From contig OZ026561.1 in the NCBI GenBank assembly GCA_964020155.1, positions 1,412,047 to 1,476,046 on the forward strand: a stretch of DNA of 64,000 nt. Reading direction: 5' to 3'. Every line of letters begins with the position of its first letter. The first letter of the stretch is position 1. The position numbers and the translations under genes were made by a program. The notes under the pieces were generated by a model. That model saw nothing but the letters and a program-made list of their open reading frames with translations. It had not been told where the DNA came from and did not search any database. Of this stretch, positions 1-11,123 are shown piece after piece. The stretch comes from Chondrilla cf. caribensis. Taxonomy: Eukaryota > Porifera > Demospongiae > Chondrillida > Chondrillidae.

Positions 1-569
1 GCAATGGAATGCTGTCTGTCAGGAAAGGCTATCCATGCACCTGCAAAACAGCCGTAGGGACTTTCAAATTCAAACATTAAAGTATTTTCAATTGTCTTAT
101 GTTGTCTTCTCATTACATTTGATGGATGTTCCGATAGAATTGTCAGATTTTTCATGGCAATTAACAGTACTCTCATTCATATTGACAATTCCTTAGTATT
201 CATGAATATCAGCTTCCAATTCAACTCTTCCCAGGAAATATAAAACAATCAGTAATAATGTACTTGATACCTAATCTATGTTCGATTAGAGGCCTATACC
301 ACCAGTACTGAATGACATAGTGTACATGAGCTACGTATTTAATAGAAGTGAATGTGTTAACAGAAGTAGAGTGAGCATGTTCTGACCCGGGTACTTATGA
401 ACTGAGCTGCAATGTCAGGGATATAGCACAATGGCAAGAATTAACCCAGCTATGCATGCACAGAGTGTGTTGGACGTAGGGGATCTGGTGGGATGCACCC
501 CATGGAATTTTCCAAATGTCAATGCTTTGAAATGAAATCTGGGGCATTCCCAAGCCCATCAAAACTATG

Positions 570-855
570 TAACCAGGAGTGTGTACTAACCAGGAGTATG
601 TACTAACCAGGAGTGTGTACTAACCAGGAGTGTGTACTAACCAGGAGTGTGTACTAACCAGGAGTGTGTACTAACCAGGAGTGTGTACTAACCAGGAATG
701 TGTACTAACCAGGAGTGTGTACTAACCAGGAGTGTGTACTAACCAGGAGTATGTACTAACCAGGAGTGTGTACTGACCAGGAGTGTGTACGTTACCCCAG
801 GAGTGTGTACTAACCAGGAGTATGTACTAACTCGGAGTATGTACTAACCAGTCAA
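570..855 (+). repeat. 17-bp minisatellite, copy 1
   Basis: About 16 tandem copies of a 17-bp unit reading ccaggagtgtgtactaa, with a few variant units near the right end. The same unit recurs, in both orientations, near 26.1, 27.3, 35.5 and 57.3 kb. No gene is visible in the 570 bases to the left. Confidence 0.9.
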
Positions 856-1194
856 CCAGTCTGTTCTCTATATTCACTAATAATTTGGTTCTAGACATAT
901 TGCCCTTAGGTTGAAATACACACCAGTAATACAAGTGAAAGCATGGACATTATACCCTGAAACCACAATGTCACAGCTGACAGAATTGAAAATGAAAACC
1001 ATCATGCGTAGTTATTCAAACTAGTGTAGTTTCAGTTGTGTTTATCATATATGAATTCAGGATAAGGTTGAATAAGCATAACAATACACATACATGAATG
1101 CACACACGGATAATACCACACATGCACTTATGTACACATGTACTAATACATACACAGGCACACACATTACATTAATAGACACACATGTACACTT

Positions 1195-1195
1195 G

Positions 1196-1227
<32 letters not shown>

Positions 1228-1499
1228 CAAACACACACGCACACACACACACGTGCGCACACGCACATACACACACACACACACACACGAACACACATGC
1301 ACACACACATGCACGCACGCACACACACACATATACACACACACACAAACACACACGCACACACACACACGTGCGCACACGCACACACACACACACACAC
1401 GCACACACATGCACACACACACGTACACACGCACACACACACACACACACACACATATATACACACACACACAAACACACACAAACACACACACATGCG

Positions 1500-1541
<42 letters not shown>
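1195..1541. repeat. (AC)n microsatellite block
   Basis: About 350 bp of CA repeat broken by GCAC and ATAC variants. The long His/Thr or Cys/Val reading frames on both strands are artefacts of the repeat. It lies in the intron after the MBOAT exon, whose transcription runs leftwards. Confidence 0.95.
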
Positions 1542-1543
<2 letters not shown>

Positions 1544-1567
1544 ACGTGGAGTATGTAAAGTACATAC

Positions 1568-1713
1568 CGTCCAAAACACAACAGTCCCATGATCACTCCC
1601 AATGTTGTGGCATAGATGTGACGTAATGTAGCACTTGTCTTGGATGGATGCAGGCCATAATACATCAGGAATCCCAAGGGCATTGACACAATCCACAGTA
1701 CGAAACACCGGAC
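1568..1713 (-). CDS. MBOAT-family lysophospholipid acyltransferase, one internal exon (partial gene)
   Basis: A 146-nt exon bounded by acceptor ccctgtag (1714-1720) and donor GTATGT (1567 downwards), entering in phase 0 and leaving in phase 2. It encodes about 48 residues of hydrophobic helix with the core [16 protein letters not shown] followed by LLCFG. This resembles the second transmembrane region of MBOAT1/2-type acyltransferases, where SKTS..RH and LFCFG are characteristic. The family re-acylates lysophospholipids in the ER membrane with a catalytic His much further downstream, not visible here. Upstream exons should lie to the right but that stretch is transposon-rich and I could not find them. 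Downstream exons would lie to the left, past the CA block, probably outside the window. The family call is good; the subfamily is tentative. Confidence 0.65.
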
Positions 1714-1796
1714 CTACAGGGAAGGACAATTTACAATTTATGCAACAAAGTACAAACGTTCATATTGTAAACTCTTCTAATATATAAAGGTGACTA

Positions 1797-1959
1797 CAGT
1801 GAATTCTCGTTAATCCACCACCGTTTTATCGGCCAAACCGTTTAGTTTCCCATTATCATTATAATGTACAAGTACTAATGAATATCTAGTTAATCTGTCA
1901 AACGCGATAATCCACCTTTTTTTGGAAACAAGTTGCATTGGGTCAATGAGTATTCACTG
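1797..1959. mobile_element. TIR MITE, family CAGTGAATTCTCGTTAATCC
   Basis: Starts CAGTGAATTCTCGTTAATCC after a TA and ends with the inverted form tcaatgagtattcactg. Three relatives lie at 41927-42097, 42119-42292 and 56182-56358. TA target and CAGT ends fit a pogo/Tc1-like non-autonomous element (inference). Confidence 0.7.
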
Positions 1960-2843
1960 CGCTTGAGAACAACTTTTTTCTGTGCGACAGAGAAATTACA
2001 ACAATGTACAACGAATAGGTGCAAAGGGGATCGGTTAAGAAGTACAGCAAAACTGAAACTATGCCCATGCTATATATATAAATGATGAATGCATACTGCA
2101 TAAATTATGCATGTATACCATCCAATTCATAGGATTGCTTTGGATGGTGACAACTAGCTCATTGAAGGCATCAGTACACCCACACACATAAGTGGACAGT
2201 GTTGCTATATACCAAATATTACACTTGTCCCCTAATAGGCTATATACCAAACATGCATGGTATAGTAAAATTTTCAACTCACACCCACATCCACCCATTT
2301 AGCCTACAAATCGTGGTCTATTTTCATGATCACAAAATACAGGGCGACTCGCACTCGTGCAACGTTTCTCATACGCACGGAAATTGTAGCTAGATACACT
2401 CAAAATGGCACAATAATAACAACAAAAACAAACAATCGCAATGTATGATATACAGATACAAGGAATCAAATAAATGTAGCTAGATAGACGCAAACAACAC
2501 AAACGGGGCATCCTTGAGACACGAACCGGTGATAACGGCTCTGTTTTCTCAAACGTGTGTCCTACATCGCGGTATATGAGTCACAGCATTAATTTTTGTC
2601 AGATCAGAAAATATAACGTTCACACTTATTATTACTCCAATCAAAAAGTATATTTAGACTTTAGATATTATATAAGTTTCTGGTTTCTACGGCGGAGAAC
2701 GGCATGGTTAAAGTTCTTTACAGTTGCACTGTAACACGATACAGCCTGACATTTTCCCCCGCATAAGACGCAGGGCGGCTGTACCTACTGATACAACATT
2801 TGGGATGTTTGCCGTCGTGAAAGCGGCTGAGGACCAACGTACC
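1960..2843. other. Gene-poor stretch
   Basis: No coding exon could be supported. It holds AT-rich sequence and, from about 2705, the unique left flank of the duplicated repeat unit. Short open frames here have no recognisable features. Confidence 0.5.
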
Positions 2844-3571
2844 TTTGCCTCTCCCATTCCTGATAACACTGAACAAGAGGCCACAAAGGAATGAAACGGA
2901 CTGGAGATGGTGTGAGAGACAGACATGAAGACGTCCAACAGTCGAAGCAGCATTGTACCGCAGTGGAGATCCAGATATAAGTACAAGCGCTTGAACAGTA
3001 AGGTGACGCGATTCCTGTAATTTGGGGATAAACAGTTAACTACTTCAAGAGACCAAGCCTTCGAGGACAACTACTGTGTCTACTGGTATACAATGGAAAC
3101 GCTTAGCTACAGCAGCCCCTACAGCGAAGCCAGCCACTTCTGTCTCGTGTACTGGTTACCCAACAGGGGTCGACGTGTCCGGCGCTAGCGGTCGGTCTGA
3201 TCAGGTGCTCGATTGTTTATGAGGTGATAGTAACAACATTATACTAAATACGCGTGTTGTTTGAATAATAATACTTTAATGTGGTCTTTCCCCCGCGGAA
3301 CAAGATGACGTACAGTATACGTGTATGTATGTAACCCCGCATAATTGAATGTAATACGGGAAATTTTCGCGGGTAGCTCCAAAAAACAAGTTATTCGAGT
3401 TCAAACACTCGTGGGGCGAATTACTTGGGCGTCTTTTTTTAGGTTAAGAAGAGCCTTCGCTGAAGTTATTACGTTCGGCGGAGCTTCAGCGCACGAATTC
3501 TAGCCCAATTTCAAGAAATTGTTGGCGTTTGAAATCGGCCATCTTTTTTTCGCGCTATATTATTATTATTA

Positions 3572-6500
3572 TTATGAGTGTAAAATTACAGGTACTTAAC
3601 TGAATAAACAATGATGGAATAATAATGACAATAATAATAATAACAATTATGATGTATTGCTAATAATAATAATAACAATAATAATAATGAGAATAAATAT
3701 AATTAATCAAGGGGACAGTAATCATGATCACTGTCTACCACTGGTAGGGTTCCTAGCACGGATGTAGCATTTCCAATCTGGATTGCTACGGATATCCTCT
3801 GCATGAGGAATCCAAATGATTTTGGCTCCCCAGACACCATCTTGATCCGCCTGGCAAGATCCCTCAAGAAAGGCTTGGAAACAGGACCTATGGAGCCACA
3901 TGTCTCTATGGCAACCGGCTGGAAGACGTAGATGCTGTCGAGATGGGCGTACTTCTTGATTTTCTCCTCTTCAGCATGGGCAGCAGCACCTCCTGGTTCT
4001 GTGATGGCTCTTGGGCAGTGAGATTGACAAAACGTGTCTACACATGTGGCATCCCATACTAAATACTTGCCCTGTTTCCAGGGGACGAAGGTCATTCCAT
4101 CAGGGCGCTTCCCATCTGCCTGGTGAAGACCAGAGGGTTCGAGCCGCGATGGGATTCTTGCAGTAGCAAGGGCATGATGGATGATGTTATTCACAGCATT
4201 ATGGCGCGAAAACCTTCCTTGACTGAACCTACAACTGAGACCGTGTCTGGCAAACTGGTCCACCTCCTTGCCACATTGCGCACATTGGTGAGGTTGACCA
4301 ATAGGAGCCCCTACTCTTAGTCCTACAGCAATTCGGATGGCATCATCAGTCATTCTAAGACCCAGGGAGGTAACCGGTGGAGCGTTGAGCCATGCCCCAG
4401 ATTCTGCGGTGTTGGCAGCTATTAGTCTGGCTCGAGATTCCTTATCGCTACTCAATGCGAGGATGCTATCAAACAAACAGTCGATCTTTGGTCTATCCCA
4501 GGCCTTTTGATTGCTGGGTGCAGCGGGTACCGGTGTCTCAGGTGGTAAGTCATGTCTCCAGGCAGACAAGGCAGAAATCCTTTCCGTGTATGGTACGGTG
4601 GATAGGTCTGCTGGCAAAAGCTCAAGCATCAGTGAGGAGGCTCCATCAGCGGATGCCAAAAAGGCGGAAGGTGCAAGATGACAAGCGCTCCGAATGCCGA
4701 GACCCCCAGATCCGACTGGGAGGGTTGCTTGAAGCCAGGCAGGGTCTCCAGGGTGGAATTCTATATTGGTAACGGTGGAGAAGATGGAGAGCATTAAGTT
4801 ATCCCAGACAGGTAGGAGTGGTGATGAGAATGCTGGAGATGTGCGTAGGACATGTAGGAGTGATGGTAAGGCAAGGGAGTGACGCAAAATGGTAAGGGCG
4901 TCGTGTGACTGAAGGTGATGCAGACGTTCCCCAGACAGTTTCAACTGCTGTATCTGGGAATCTAAAACTGTGGCCATTGCACTAGCTCCCAATGGGGATC
5001 CCAAAAGTGTTGCATGCTCCGAGGGTACCAACTGCAAACCAGGGTAGGAAGATAGCAATCTCGCTGCTGCAGGCTGGTCATTAGAAATCAACTCTGACTT
5101 ATTCACATTCAGGCGTAAGCCTAGATCTCGTCCTTGTGTTTCGATGCGGTTCAAATCTGCAGAGATATCTTCGAGGTTACCACCGATTGTTCCATCATCC
5201 AGATAGAAAACCTTGAATTGAGAGGCCAGGCTTAGCACAAGGTCATGGATGGTTAGGCAAAACAACAAAGGACCAATAGGATCTCCCTGTTGGATGCCCT
5301 CGGATGAGGCAATCTGAACATCATCCCACCAGAGGATTGAATTGGAGGAATAAGCAGAGTGAGCGAAGGGTAACAGATCAGGAATGAACTTACTGACAGC
5401 CAGAAGGACTTTATCTCGTCTGATACTGTTAAAAGCATTCTCGAAATCTACTTTAACGATGGCTTTTTGTGACGAAAGATTGTTGAGATAGACCCTACCA
5501 GCATGGACCGCTGCTTCTGCTCCTCCTGAGATACCGAAGCCCATTTGGTACGGGGATAGCAGTTGTGGGATGGAGTTGAGAGCATGGAGACAAGCGCATT
5601 TGGAAGCTAGTCTTCTGATTGTGCATCCCACGGCTATTGGGCGGATACCACCATTCTTTTTCTTGAGGGCGGTAAGTGAGGCACCAAAAAAGAGGGGGCG
5701 AATTGCTTCTGGGGTTCTGCCTTCCAGAACAAGTGTGACCAATGCTGTCAACGCCTTTAGAAGGAACACACCACCATCTCCGGCTGAAGGGCCTGTAAGG
5801 TCCTTCAAATGTTGTGGCAGGAGGCCATCTGGACCTCCACCTGAGCCATTAGGGAATGAGGAGATGGTCTTCCTGATAAGAGCTGCATCTATGGGAAATG
5901 GTAGAGGATCATTGATGGAAAGGTCAGGTATGGAGGAGTCGGGGTTTTGTGGTGGATGTTTCTGTCTCAGCGCCTCTAAAGTGGAGTCTGAATGATCTGC
6001 AAACATGTCCTCACTGCAAATTAATCTCACAGCTCCTCGGTAGTCTCCTTCCTCCAGTTTACTGGACACCCTCGCAGAGAGGGTGTCAATGGGATTTCGT
6101 GTTTTTTTCGGCCTAGAACCAAAACCCCCATTAAGACCAGAAGGTTGCTTCGAGATGTCAGATTCCTGTGATACCTGTTTGTTGACTAGGGATGCTAAGT
6201 TCCATCTTTTGCCTCCTCTTTGGGGGGTGAATAGGCATCTCTTAGGAAACTGAAAAAGTCTCGACCAGGAGGGGATATCGTTGCGGGAAATCACCTGCTC
6301 GATTATCGTAGCCAATTTTCTAGCTGTGGATATGCGCGAGAGCCGTGGAATTCTTTTCAGAATTTTCCTACGATGGCTCATGCACCTGGAGAGGTGATCG
6401 AGATCGGCAGAACTTTGGTCGTTACGAGTCGGCTCTGGATGAACGTTAGAGGTAGGCAAATCAGGAATACAATCATCGCGAACACTAGAAACGGATGGAC

Positions 6501-6739
6501 TTGGAATTGAATGGGGATGAAGATGAATTGGGCGCCGGGCCGTTGGCGTATCTTCAGCTGTCAAGCCGCTTGAATTTTCACATTTAACCGGATTTGATAA
6601 AGAAGGCCAACAATCGACACAGGGTAAGCCTTTCTTCACACATTGGCATCTTATGCAATGACCGTTCTTCATGCATGGGCAACATCTTGATTGGGAGCGC
6701 GATTGAGAGCGCATACTAGCCGTCATCCGCCATCTTGTC
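3572..6739 (-). mobile_element. Full-length restriction-endonuclease-type (R4/Dong-like) non-LTR retrotransposon
   Basis: The element runs right to left: a short 5' leader, one 1007-aa ORF, then a 3' tail rich in AAT/ATT units. Both junctions lie in ATT microsatellite (ctatattattattatt on the left, atattattattattgttatt on the right). Single ORF, C-terminal CCHC plus PD-(D/E)XK nuclease and lack of an apurinic endonuclease place it among RLE-type elements. Of these, Dong is known to insert in TAA repeats, so R4/Dong-like is my inference. Confidence 0.75.
3703..6726 (-). CDS. Reverse transcriptase / restriction-like endonuclease polyprotein of the retrotransposon
   Basis: 1007 aa, one uninterrupted exon, start ATG at 6726. 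Residues ~15-40 are a Cys-rich CXC-like module (CCPCMKNGHCIRCQC then CVDC). The reverse transcriptase core follows: GGPDGLLPQHLK, IRPIAVGCTIRRLASK, VDFENAFNSIRRD, EGIQQGDPIGPLLFC and the catalytic box FYLDDGT, with the thumb after it. Near the C-terminus is a zinc knuckle CAQC-x9-H-x4-C, and then RPDG...VWDATCVDT, the PD-(D/E)XK signature of the restriction-like endonuclease, with a later ET. The protein would nick target DNA and prime reverse transcription from the nick. The intact frame suggests recent activity. A 3'-end relative lies at 8182-8330. Confidence 0.9.
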   Translation of the reverse strand: MTASMRSQSRSQSRCCPCMKNGHCIRCQCVKKGLPCVDCWPSLSNPVKCENSSGLTAEDTPTARRPIHLHPHSIPSPSVSSVRDDCIPDLPTSNVHPEPTRNDQSSADLDHLSRCMSHRRKILKRIPRLSRISTARKLATIIEQVISRNDIPSWSRLFQFPKRCLFTPQRGGKRWNLASLVNKQVSQESDISKQPSGLNGGFGSRPKKTRNPIDTLSARVSSKLEEGDYRGAVRLICSEDMFADHSDSTLEALRQKHPPQNPDSSIPDLSINDPLPFPIDAALIRKTISSFPNGSGGGPDGLLPQHLKDLTGPSAGDGGVFLLKALTALVTLVLEGRTPEAIRPLFFGASLTALKKKNGGIRPIAVGCTIRRLASKCACLHALNSIPQLLSPYQMGFGISGGAEAAVHAGRVYLNNLSSQKAIVKVDFENAFNSIRRDKVLLAVSKFIPDLLPFAHSAYSSNSILWWDDVQIASSEGIQQGDPIGPLLFCLTIHDLVLSLASQFKVFYLDDGTIGGNLEDISADLNRIETQGRDLGLRLNVNKSELISNDQPAAARLLSSYPGLQLVPSEHATLLGSPLGASAMATVLDSQIQQLKLSGERLHHLQSHDALTILRHSLALPSLLHVLRTSPAFSSPLLPVWDNLMLSIFSTVTNIEFHPGDPAWLQATLPVGSGGLGIRSACHLAPSAFLASADGASSLMLELLPADLSTVPYTERISALSAWRHDLPPETPVPAAPSNQKAWDRPKIDCLFDSILALSSDKESRARLIAANTAESGAWLNAPPVTSLGLRMTDDAIRIAVGLRVGAPIGQPHQCAQCGKEVDQFARHGLSCRFSQGRFSRHNAVNNIIHHALATARIPSRLEPSGLHQADGKRPDGMTFVPWKQGKYLVWDATCVDTFCQSHCPRAITEPGGAAAHAEEEKIKKYAHLDSIYVFQPVAIETCGSIGPVSKPFLRDLARRIKMVSGEPKSFGFLMQRISVAIQIGNATSVLGTLPVVDSDHDYCPLD

Positions 6740-6837
6740 GATATTATTATTATTGTTATTAAAGTGCATTGTAGGACAGTTGTTCAAAATAGCACTAAAT
6801 AATATATAAATTATAATATCAATTATTCGTTGCGATC

Positions 6838-7139
6838 ATGCGTAGGAACACGTATTATATATATATATATACACACATATATGGTGTTGCGTGGAGGAAT
6901 GTTACATCAGTGATGAATAAAGACATGGAGGAGAAACCCAAACTGAGGATACTCAAAGAGATTGCTGACCTGAAGCTGGAATCGAGATGTGCATTAGTGA
7001 AAAAGAGAAGAGAGAGGTCGATGTTGATGAAGTTGAGAGGAGGAACAGCGGCATTCCAGGTTGAGGTTGGGAGATGGAGAGGGGTGAAAAGAGAGGAGAG
7101 AATATGCAAAGAGTGTCAGAGTGGGGAGATAGAAGATGT
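6838..7139 (+). pseudogene. Non-LTR retrotransposon RT C-terminal fragment, truncated copy
   Basis: Encodes the same KLRGGTAAFQVEVGRWRG stretch and REERICKEC zinc-knuckle start as the copy at 8417-8855 but is cut at the duplication junction after EIEDV. It has no start or RT core of its own. Confidence 0.75.
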
Positions 7140-7853
7140 TTTGCCTCTCCCATTCCTGATAACACTGAACAAGAGGCCACAAAGGAATGAAACGGACTGG
7201 AGATGGTGTGAGAGACAGACATGAAGACGTCCAACAGTCGAAGCAGCATTGTACCGCAGTGGAGATCCAGATATAAGTACAAGCGCTTGAACAGTAAGGT
7301 GACGCGATTCCTGTAATTTGGGGATAAACAGTTAACTACTTCAAGAGACCAAGCCTTCGAGGACAACTACTGTGTCTACTGGTATACAATGGAAACGCTT
7401 AGCTACAGCAGCCCCTACAGCGAAGCCAGCCACTTCTGTCTCGTGTACTGGTTACCCAACAGGGGTCGACGTGTCCGGCGCTAGCGGTCGGTCTGATCAG
7501 GTGCTCGATTGTTTATGAGGTGATAGTAACAACATTATACTAAATACGCGTGTTGTTTGAATAATAATACTTTAATGTGGTCTTTCCCCCGCGGAACAAG
7601 ATGACGTACAGTATACGTGTATGTATGTAACCCCGCATAATTGAATGTAATACGGGAAATTTTCGCGGGTAGCTCCAAAAAACAAGTTATTCGAGTTCAA
7701 ACACTCGTGGGGCGAATTACTTGGGCGTCTTTTTTTAGGTTAAGAAGAGCCTTCGCTGAAGTTATTACGTTCGGCGGAGCTTCAGCGCACGAATTCTAGC
7801 CCAATTTCAAGAAATTGTTGGCGTTTGAAATCGGCCATCTTTTTTTCGCGCTA

Positions 7854-7861
<8 letters not shown>

Positions 7862-7900
<39 letters not shown>

Positions 7901-8334
7901 TATTATTATAGGAAGGAGGAAACAAGGAGGTTCCATTAGACCTTGCTTGCTATTATTATTATTATTATTATTATAATAAGATATAAATATAATGGAGTTA
8001 TGTACATGTCCAATATATATAACAAAATAATATGAATATAATACTCTAATTTACAATTAATTAAAATAAATAAAACACATATAATACATGTATTTTACAA
8101 TTAAATAAAATAGATATAATAATAATAATTACAATAATAATAATAAATAAATAAATAAATAATAGAAAACAAATAAAATTAAATCGGTGGGGTGTCCAAC
8201 ATCATTGTACCCAAAATTGCCATGGAGTTGCCTCGCTGAATGGCAACAGAGATTCTCTGAATCAAGAAATTGTGAGCCATTTTATCACCCGAGGTATGTT
8301 TGATACGGGTACCTAAATCACGGAAAATTATTAT
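7862..8334 (-). mobile_element. 5'-truncated relative of the R4/Dong-like element
   Basis: On the minus strand, 8182-8330 encodes a C-terminal tail with FLIQRISVAIQRGNS, clearly homologous to FLMQRISVAIQIGNA at the end of the 1007-aa protein but diverged elsewhere and ending differently. AT-rich 3' tail sequence follows down to a TTA array. A second short insert (ggaaggaggaaacaaggagg, ~7911-7953) sits inside the array. It is an independent insertion of a related element at the equivalent site, dead on arrival. Confidence 0.75.
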
Positions 8335-8416
8335 TATTATTGTTATTAAAGTGCATTGTAGGACAGTTGTCCAAAATAGCACTAAATAATATATAAATTA
8401 TAATATTAATTATTCG

Positions 8417-8855
8417 TTGCGATCATGCGTAGGAACACGTATTATATTATATATATATACACACATATATGGTGTTGCGTGGAGGAATGTTACATCAGTG
8501 ATGAATAAAGACATGGAGGAGAAACCCAAACTGAGGATACTCAAAGAGATTGCTGACCTGAAGCTGGAATCGAGATGTGCATTAGTGAAAAAGAGAAGAG
8601 AGAGGTCGATGTTGATGAAGTTGAGAGGAGGAACAGCGGCATTCCAGGTTGAGGTTGGGAGATGGAGAGGGGTGAAAAGAGAGGAGAGAATATGCAAAGA
8701 GTGTCAGAGTGGGGAGATAGAAGATGTTTGCCACTGGCTGCTGCAATGTCCTGCCTGGGACCACATCAGACAGCCGCTGTTTACAGCACAAGCATTGAAA
8801 GACCTACCCGAAGGGGCAACTCTGGAGCAACGGACGGCAGTTATTCTATCTATTG
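8417..8855 (+). pseudogene. Non-LTR retrotransposon RT C-terminal fragment
   Basis: Frame with LRGGTAAFQVEVGRWRG, then CKEC...CHWLLQC, the post-RT zinc knuckle (CxxC...H...C) common in invertebrate LINE ORF2 proteins. No RT core precedes it, so it is 5'-truncated. It is cut at 8856 by a GTTCAA array that is the tail of the opposite-strand element. Confidence 0.8.
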
Positions 8856-9760
8856 TTCAAGTTCAAGTTCAAGTTCAAGTTCAAATTATTTTAACAGGAG
8901 ATCTCCACAGCACAATAGGCTGGTATGAAGGAGAATCCTGCAAATACATACCCTGATACGTAAATAAAATTAATGGATAAGTAACAAAGTAAGAGAACAA
9001 GCAATACGACAGAAAAAAAAAAACAGAACAAAACAATAAGGAGGAACAAAACAAAAAGAAAACAACAAAGAACGTCAATAGTGAAATAATAATTCAAGAC
9101 AAGCAATTAATTTCCAAAAAAATAAATACGTAAATGAATAAATAATCAACTTAATCAATCGAATTTACTGATGTAATATAGAAACTACAGCCGACTTGAA
9201 CGCTTGGCCTTTGAGTCTTCTGACTTCAAGTGGAAGCCTGTTCCATACTTTGGAGCCTGCAAAGGAGAATGTTCTGCGTCCATACTCTGTATTAACTTGA
9301 CGTACAAACAAGTTTTTGGACCCCCTGGTGATGGCAGTGTCTTGACTCCTAATGTCCTCGTTGGCTTGAAAAAAACTTCTGAGTTCCAATGGTGCATCCC
9401 CAGTCATGATCCTGTGTAGCATCGTGGTTCTTAAGAACTCTCTCCGGCTCTCTAGGGATGTCCAGCCCAGCTTGTTTCTCAGTTCGGTGGCGGGAGTCAA
9501 GGGCGGTTGATCCAGAATGATCCTCATCCCGTAGTTCTGTATTTTTTCGAGTCTGTTTACAAGCTCTTTGGAACATTCCTGCCAGACTAGACAGCAGTAG
9601 TCCAAATGTGGAAGTACTAGGCTGCTATAGAGTCTTTTCTTTAGGGTTGTCGGGAGGACTTTCCTAAAACGTTTCAGCCTAGAGAGACCAGCCCAGCATT
9701 TCCTTGATAGTTCTTTTACATGTTCACGCCACTTCAACCCATCATCAAGAAACACTCCTA
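8856..9760 (-). mobile_element. 5'-truncated CR1/jockey-like non-LTR retrotransposon
   Basis: The minus-strand frame 9165-9755 (stop at 9165) encodes the C-terminal RT/thumb region: FLDDGLKWREHV, LYSSLVLPHLDYC, VWQECSKELVNRLEKIQN, then AGSKVWNRLPLEVR, a typical CR1/jockey-type ending. A 3' UTR follows and the element ends in a TTGAAC array (8856-8888), an unusual hexamer tail. It is truncated at ~9760 and has no start of its own, so it is non-functional. Confidence 0.8.
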
Positions 9761-10807
9761 GAGACTATTGCTTGTTCAAACAACTGTATTAGACGATGTA
9801 TTAGCTCTATGTGGTATGCCCGTTTCAAGATGTAATGTTCATAACCTATTTCTTATTAATAATATTATTATATTTATTGTTTCTTATGTATGATAACCCA
9901 ATTGCCATTGTATCTTGTGGAGTGCTACATTGGACCTATCCGTATCCTAGCACCTTATGGTGTGGTGCACTTTAATAATATTGATTGATTGATTGATTGA
10001 TTGATATATATAATATCATAAGATTTTATTTCCTTTGGTATACACATACACAACATTAAAGGGCCACTGACATGAATAAACAAGTTAGCCTCATATCACT
10101 TTGTTTAGTAAGTAAACATAATCAACCATTTATAACTACTAATAACAACATCAGTTCCAAATCAATATAATTATGCATCAATCTGTCCCTCCACTGTTGA
10201 CACCGCGATGGTATTGGTGTCCACAATTGACTTGCAATTGATTGGTTTCGCGGCTTAAATTTTCGTGGATGCTGGCCACAGTCACGTGATAGAACAATGA
10301 GAATGCCTAATTCACAGATTTTGGGCCAACCGCAAAATCTGCAAAAAAATTCCCGCAATACGGTAGTTGTGGTCCTGCCGTTAGTATGGAGGTTGCTTAA
10401 ATTATACGTTTGGTATTACTGTTCTGTTTCACTGCACCTCGAGATTATCGTCATGCCGAATATTGTGTCACCTGAGTCCCAGTGGGTGCCATTTCGCGAT
10501 TGTCACATACCATGATACATACTGCAGCAAAACTGTACAATACTAACGTATACATCTATGGCAACCCTAAACCACTGAGTGGACATGCCTCTTCATTTTT
10601 CAAAACTCCTTTAGCAGCAGAAACAATAACAAGTGAGAGTCAAATATAAGGACTTAATGATCATCATAAGGTATATGTGTTGGAATCAAATACATACATG
10701 TTAATTTTGTATGCTCAGGCAAACAGGGTGTACATCACTTCATGGTATACAGTAGACATATACTTGCATGCATGCATGCATACACCCACCCACCCATGCA
10801 CGCAGAT

Positions 10808-10857
<50 letters not shown>

Positions 10858-11123
10858 CTTTTGAGCCGGAGTTTTCAGACCTATTCTACAAGTGTACATG
10901 CAACACTTTACATCTTTCCATCTTTCCATCAATATCACAACCAACTATACTTCAAAATAATCCTGTGTTGTCTCATGCATTCTCTCCATGCAAACTGGAA
11001 GTAGAGCCCATGAAAAACAACGGTTACCATACTTATCGAAAATAACAGTCACACTGTACAAAGCCTTCAATGTGAAAAATCACCACTAAACCTATGCATT
11101 CATTCAAATATGTTGGTTCAGTT
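9761..11123. other. Intergenic stretch with element remnants
   Basis: No exon supported. About 9980-10012 is a GATT/TTGA array that looks like the tail of another LINE fragment. About 10200-10364 is an inverted copy of the MITE at 45304-45483 (shared ends CCGTAT.GCGGG and interior GCGGTTGGCC). 10808-10856 is a CA microsatellite. Confidence 0.5.

Larger units (their letters stand above)
2844..7140. repeat. Tandem duplication, unit A (contains full-length retrotransposon)
   Basis: Left part 2844-3571 recurs at 7140-7868 and right part about 6740-7139 recurs at about 8328-8727, in the same order and orientation. The junction between units is at about 7140, in the middle of a reading frame, as expected of a simple tandem duplication. 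Where left and right parts meet there is a TTA/ATT microsatellite, and in this unit a full-length retrotransposon occupies it. Confidence 0.85.
7140..8855. repeat. Tandem duplication, unit B (contains truncated retrotransposon)
   Basis: Second copy of the unit described at 2844-7140. The left part ends at ~7868 in a longer TTA array; the right part resumes at ~8328 and continues past the unit A breakpoint to 8855. The left parts look essentially identical by eye, suggesting a recent duplication. Confidence 0.85.

Noticed and set aside
1..41. Next MBOAT exon at the left edge
   Set aside because: An acceptor-like tttgcag is present on the minus strand, but the phase-compatible frame hits a stop, so it cannot follow the exon at 1568-1713 directly.
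1057..1729. Overlapping Cys/Val and His/Thr open frames
   Set aside because: They are translations of (AC)n/(TG)n with no stops in the repeat. The same holds near 39.2, 46.4, 49.9, 53.5, 55.4, 59.0, 61.5 and 63.4 kb.
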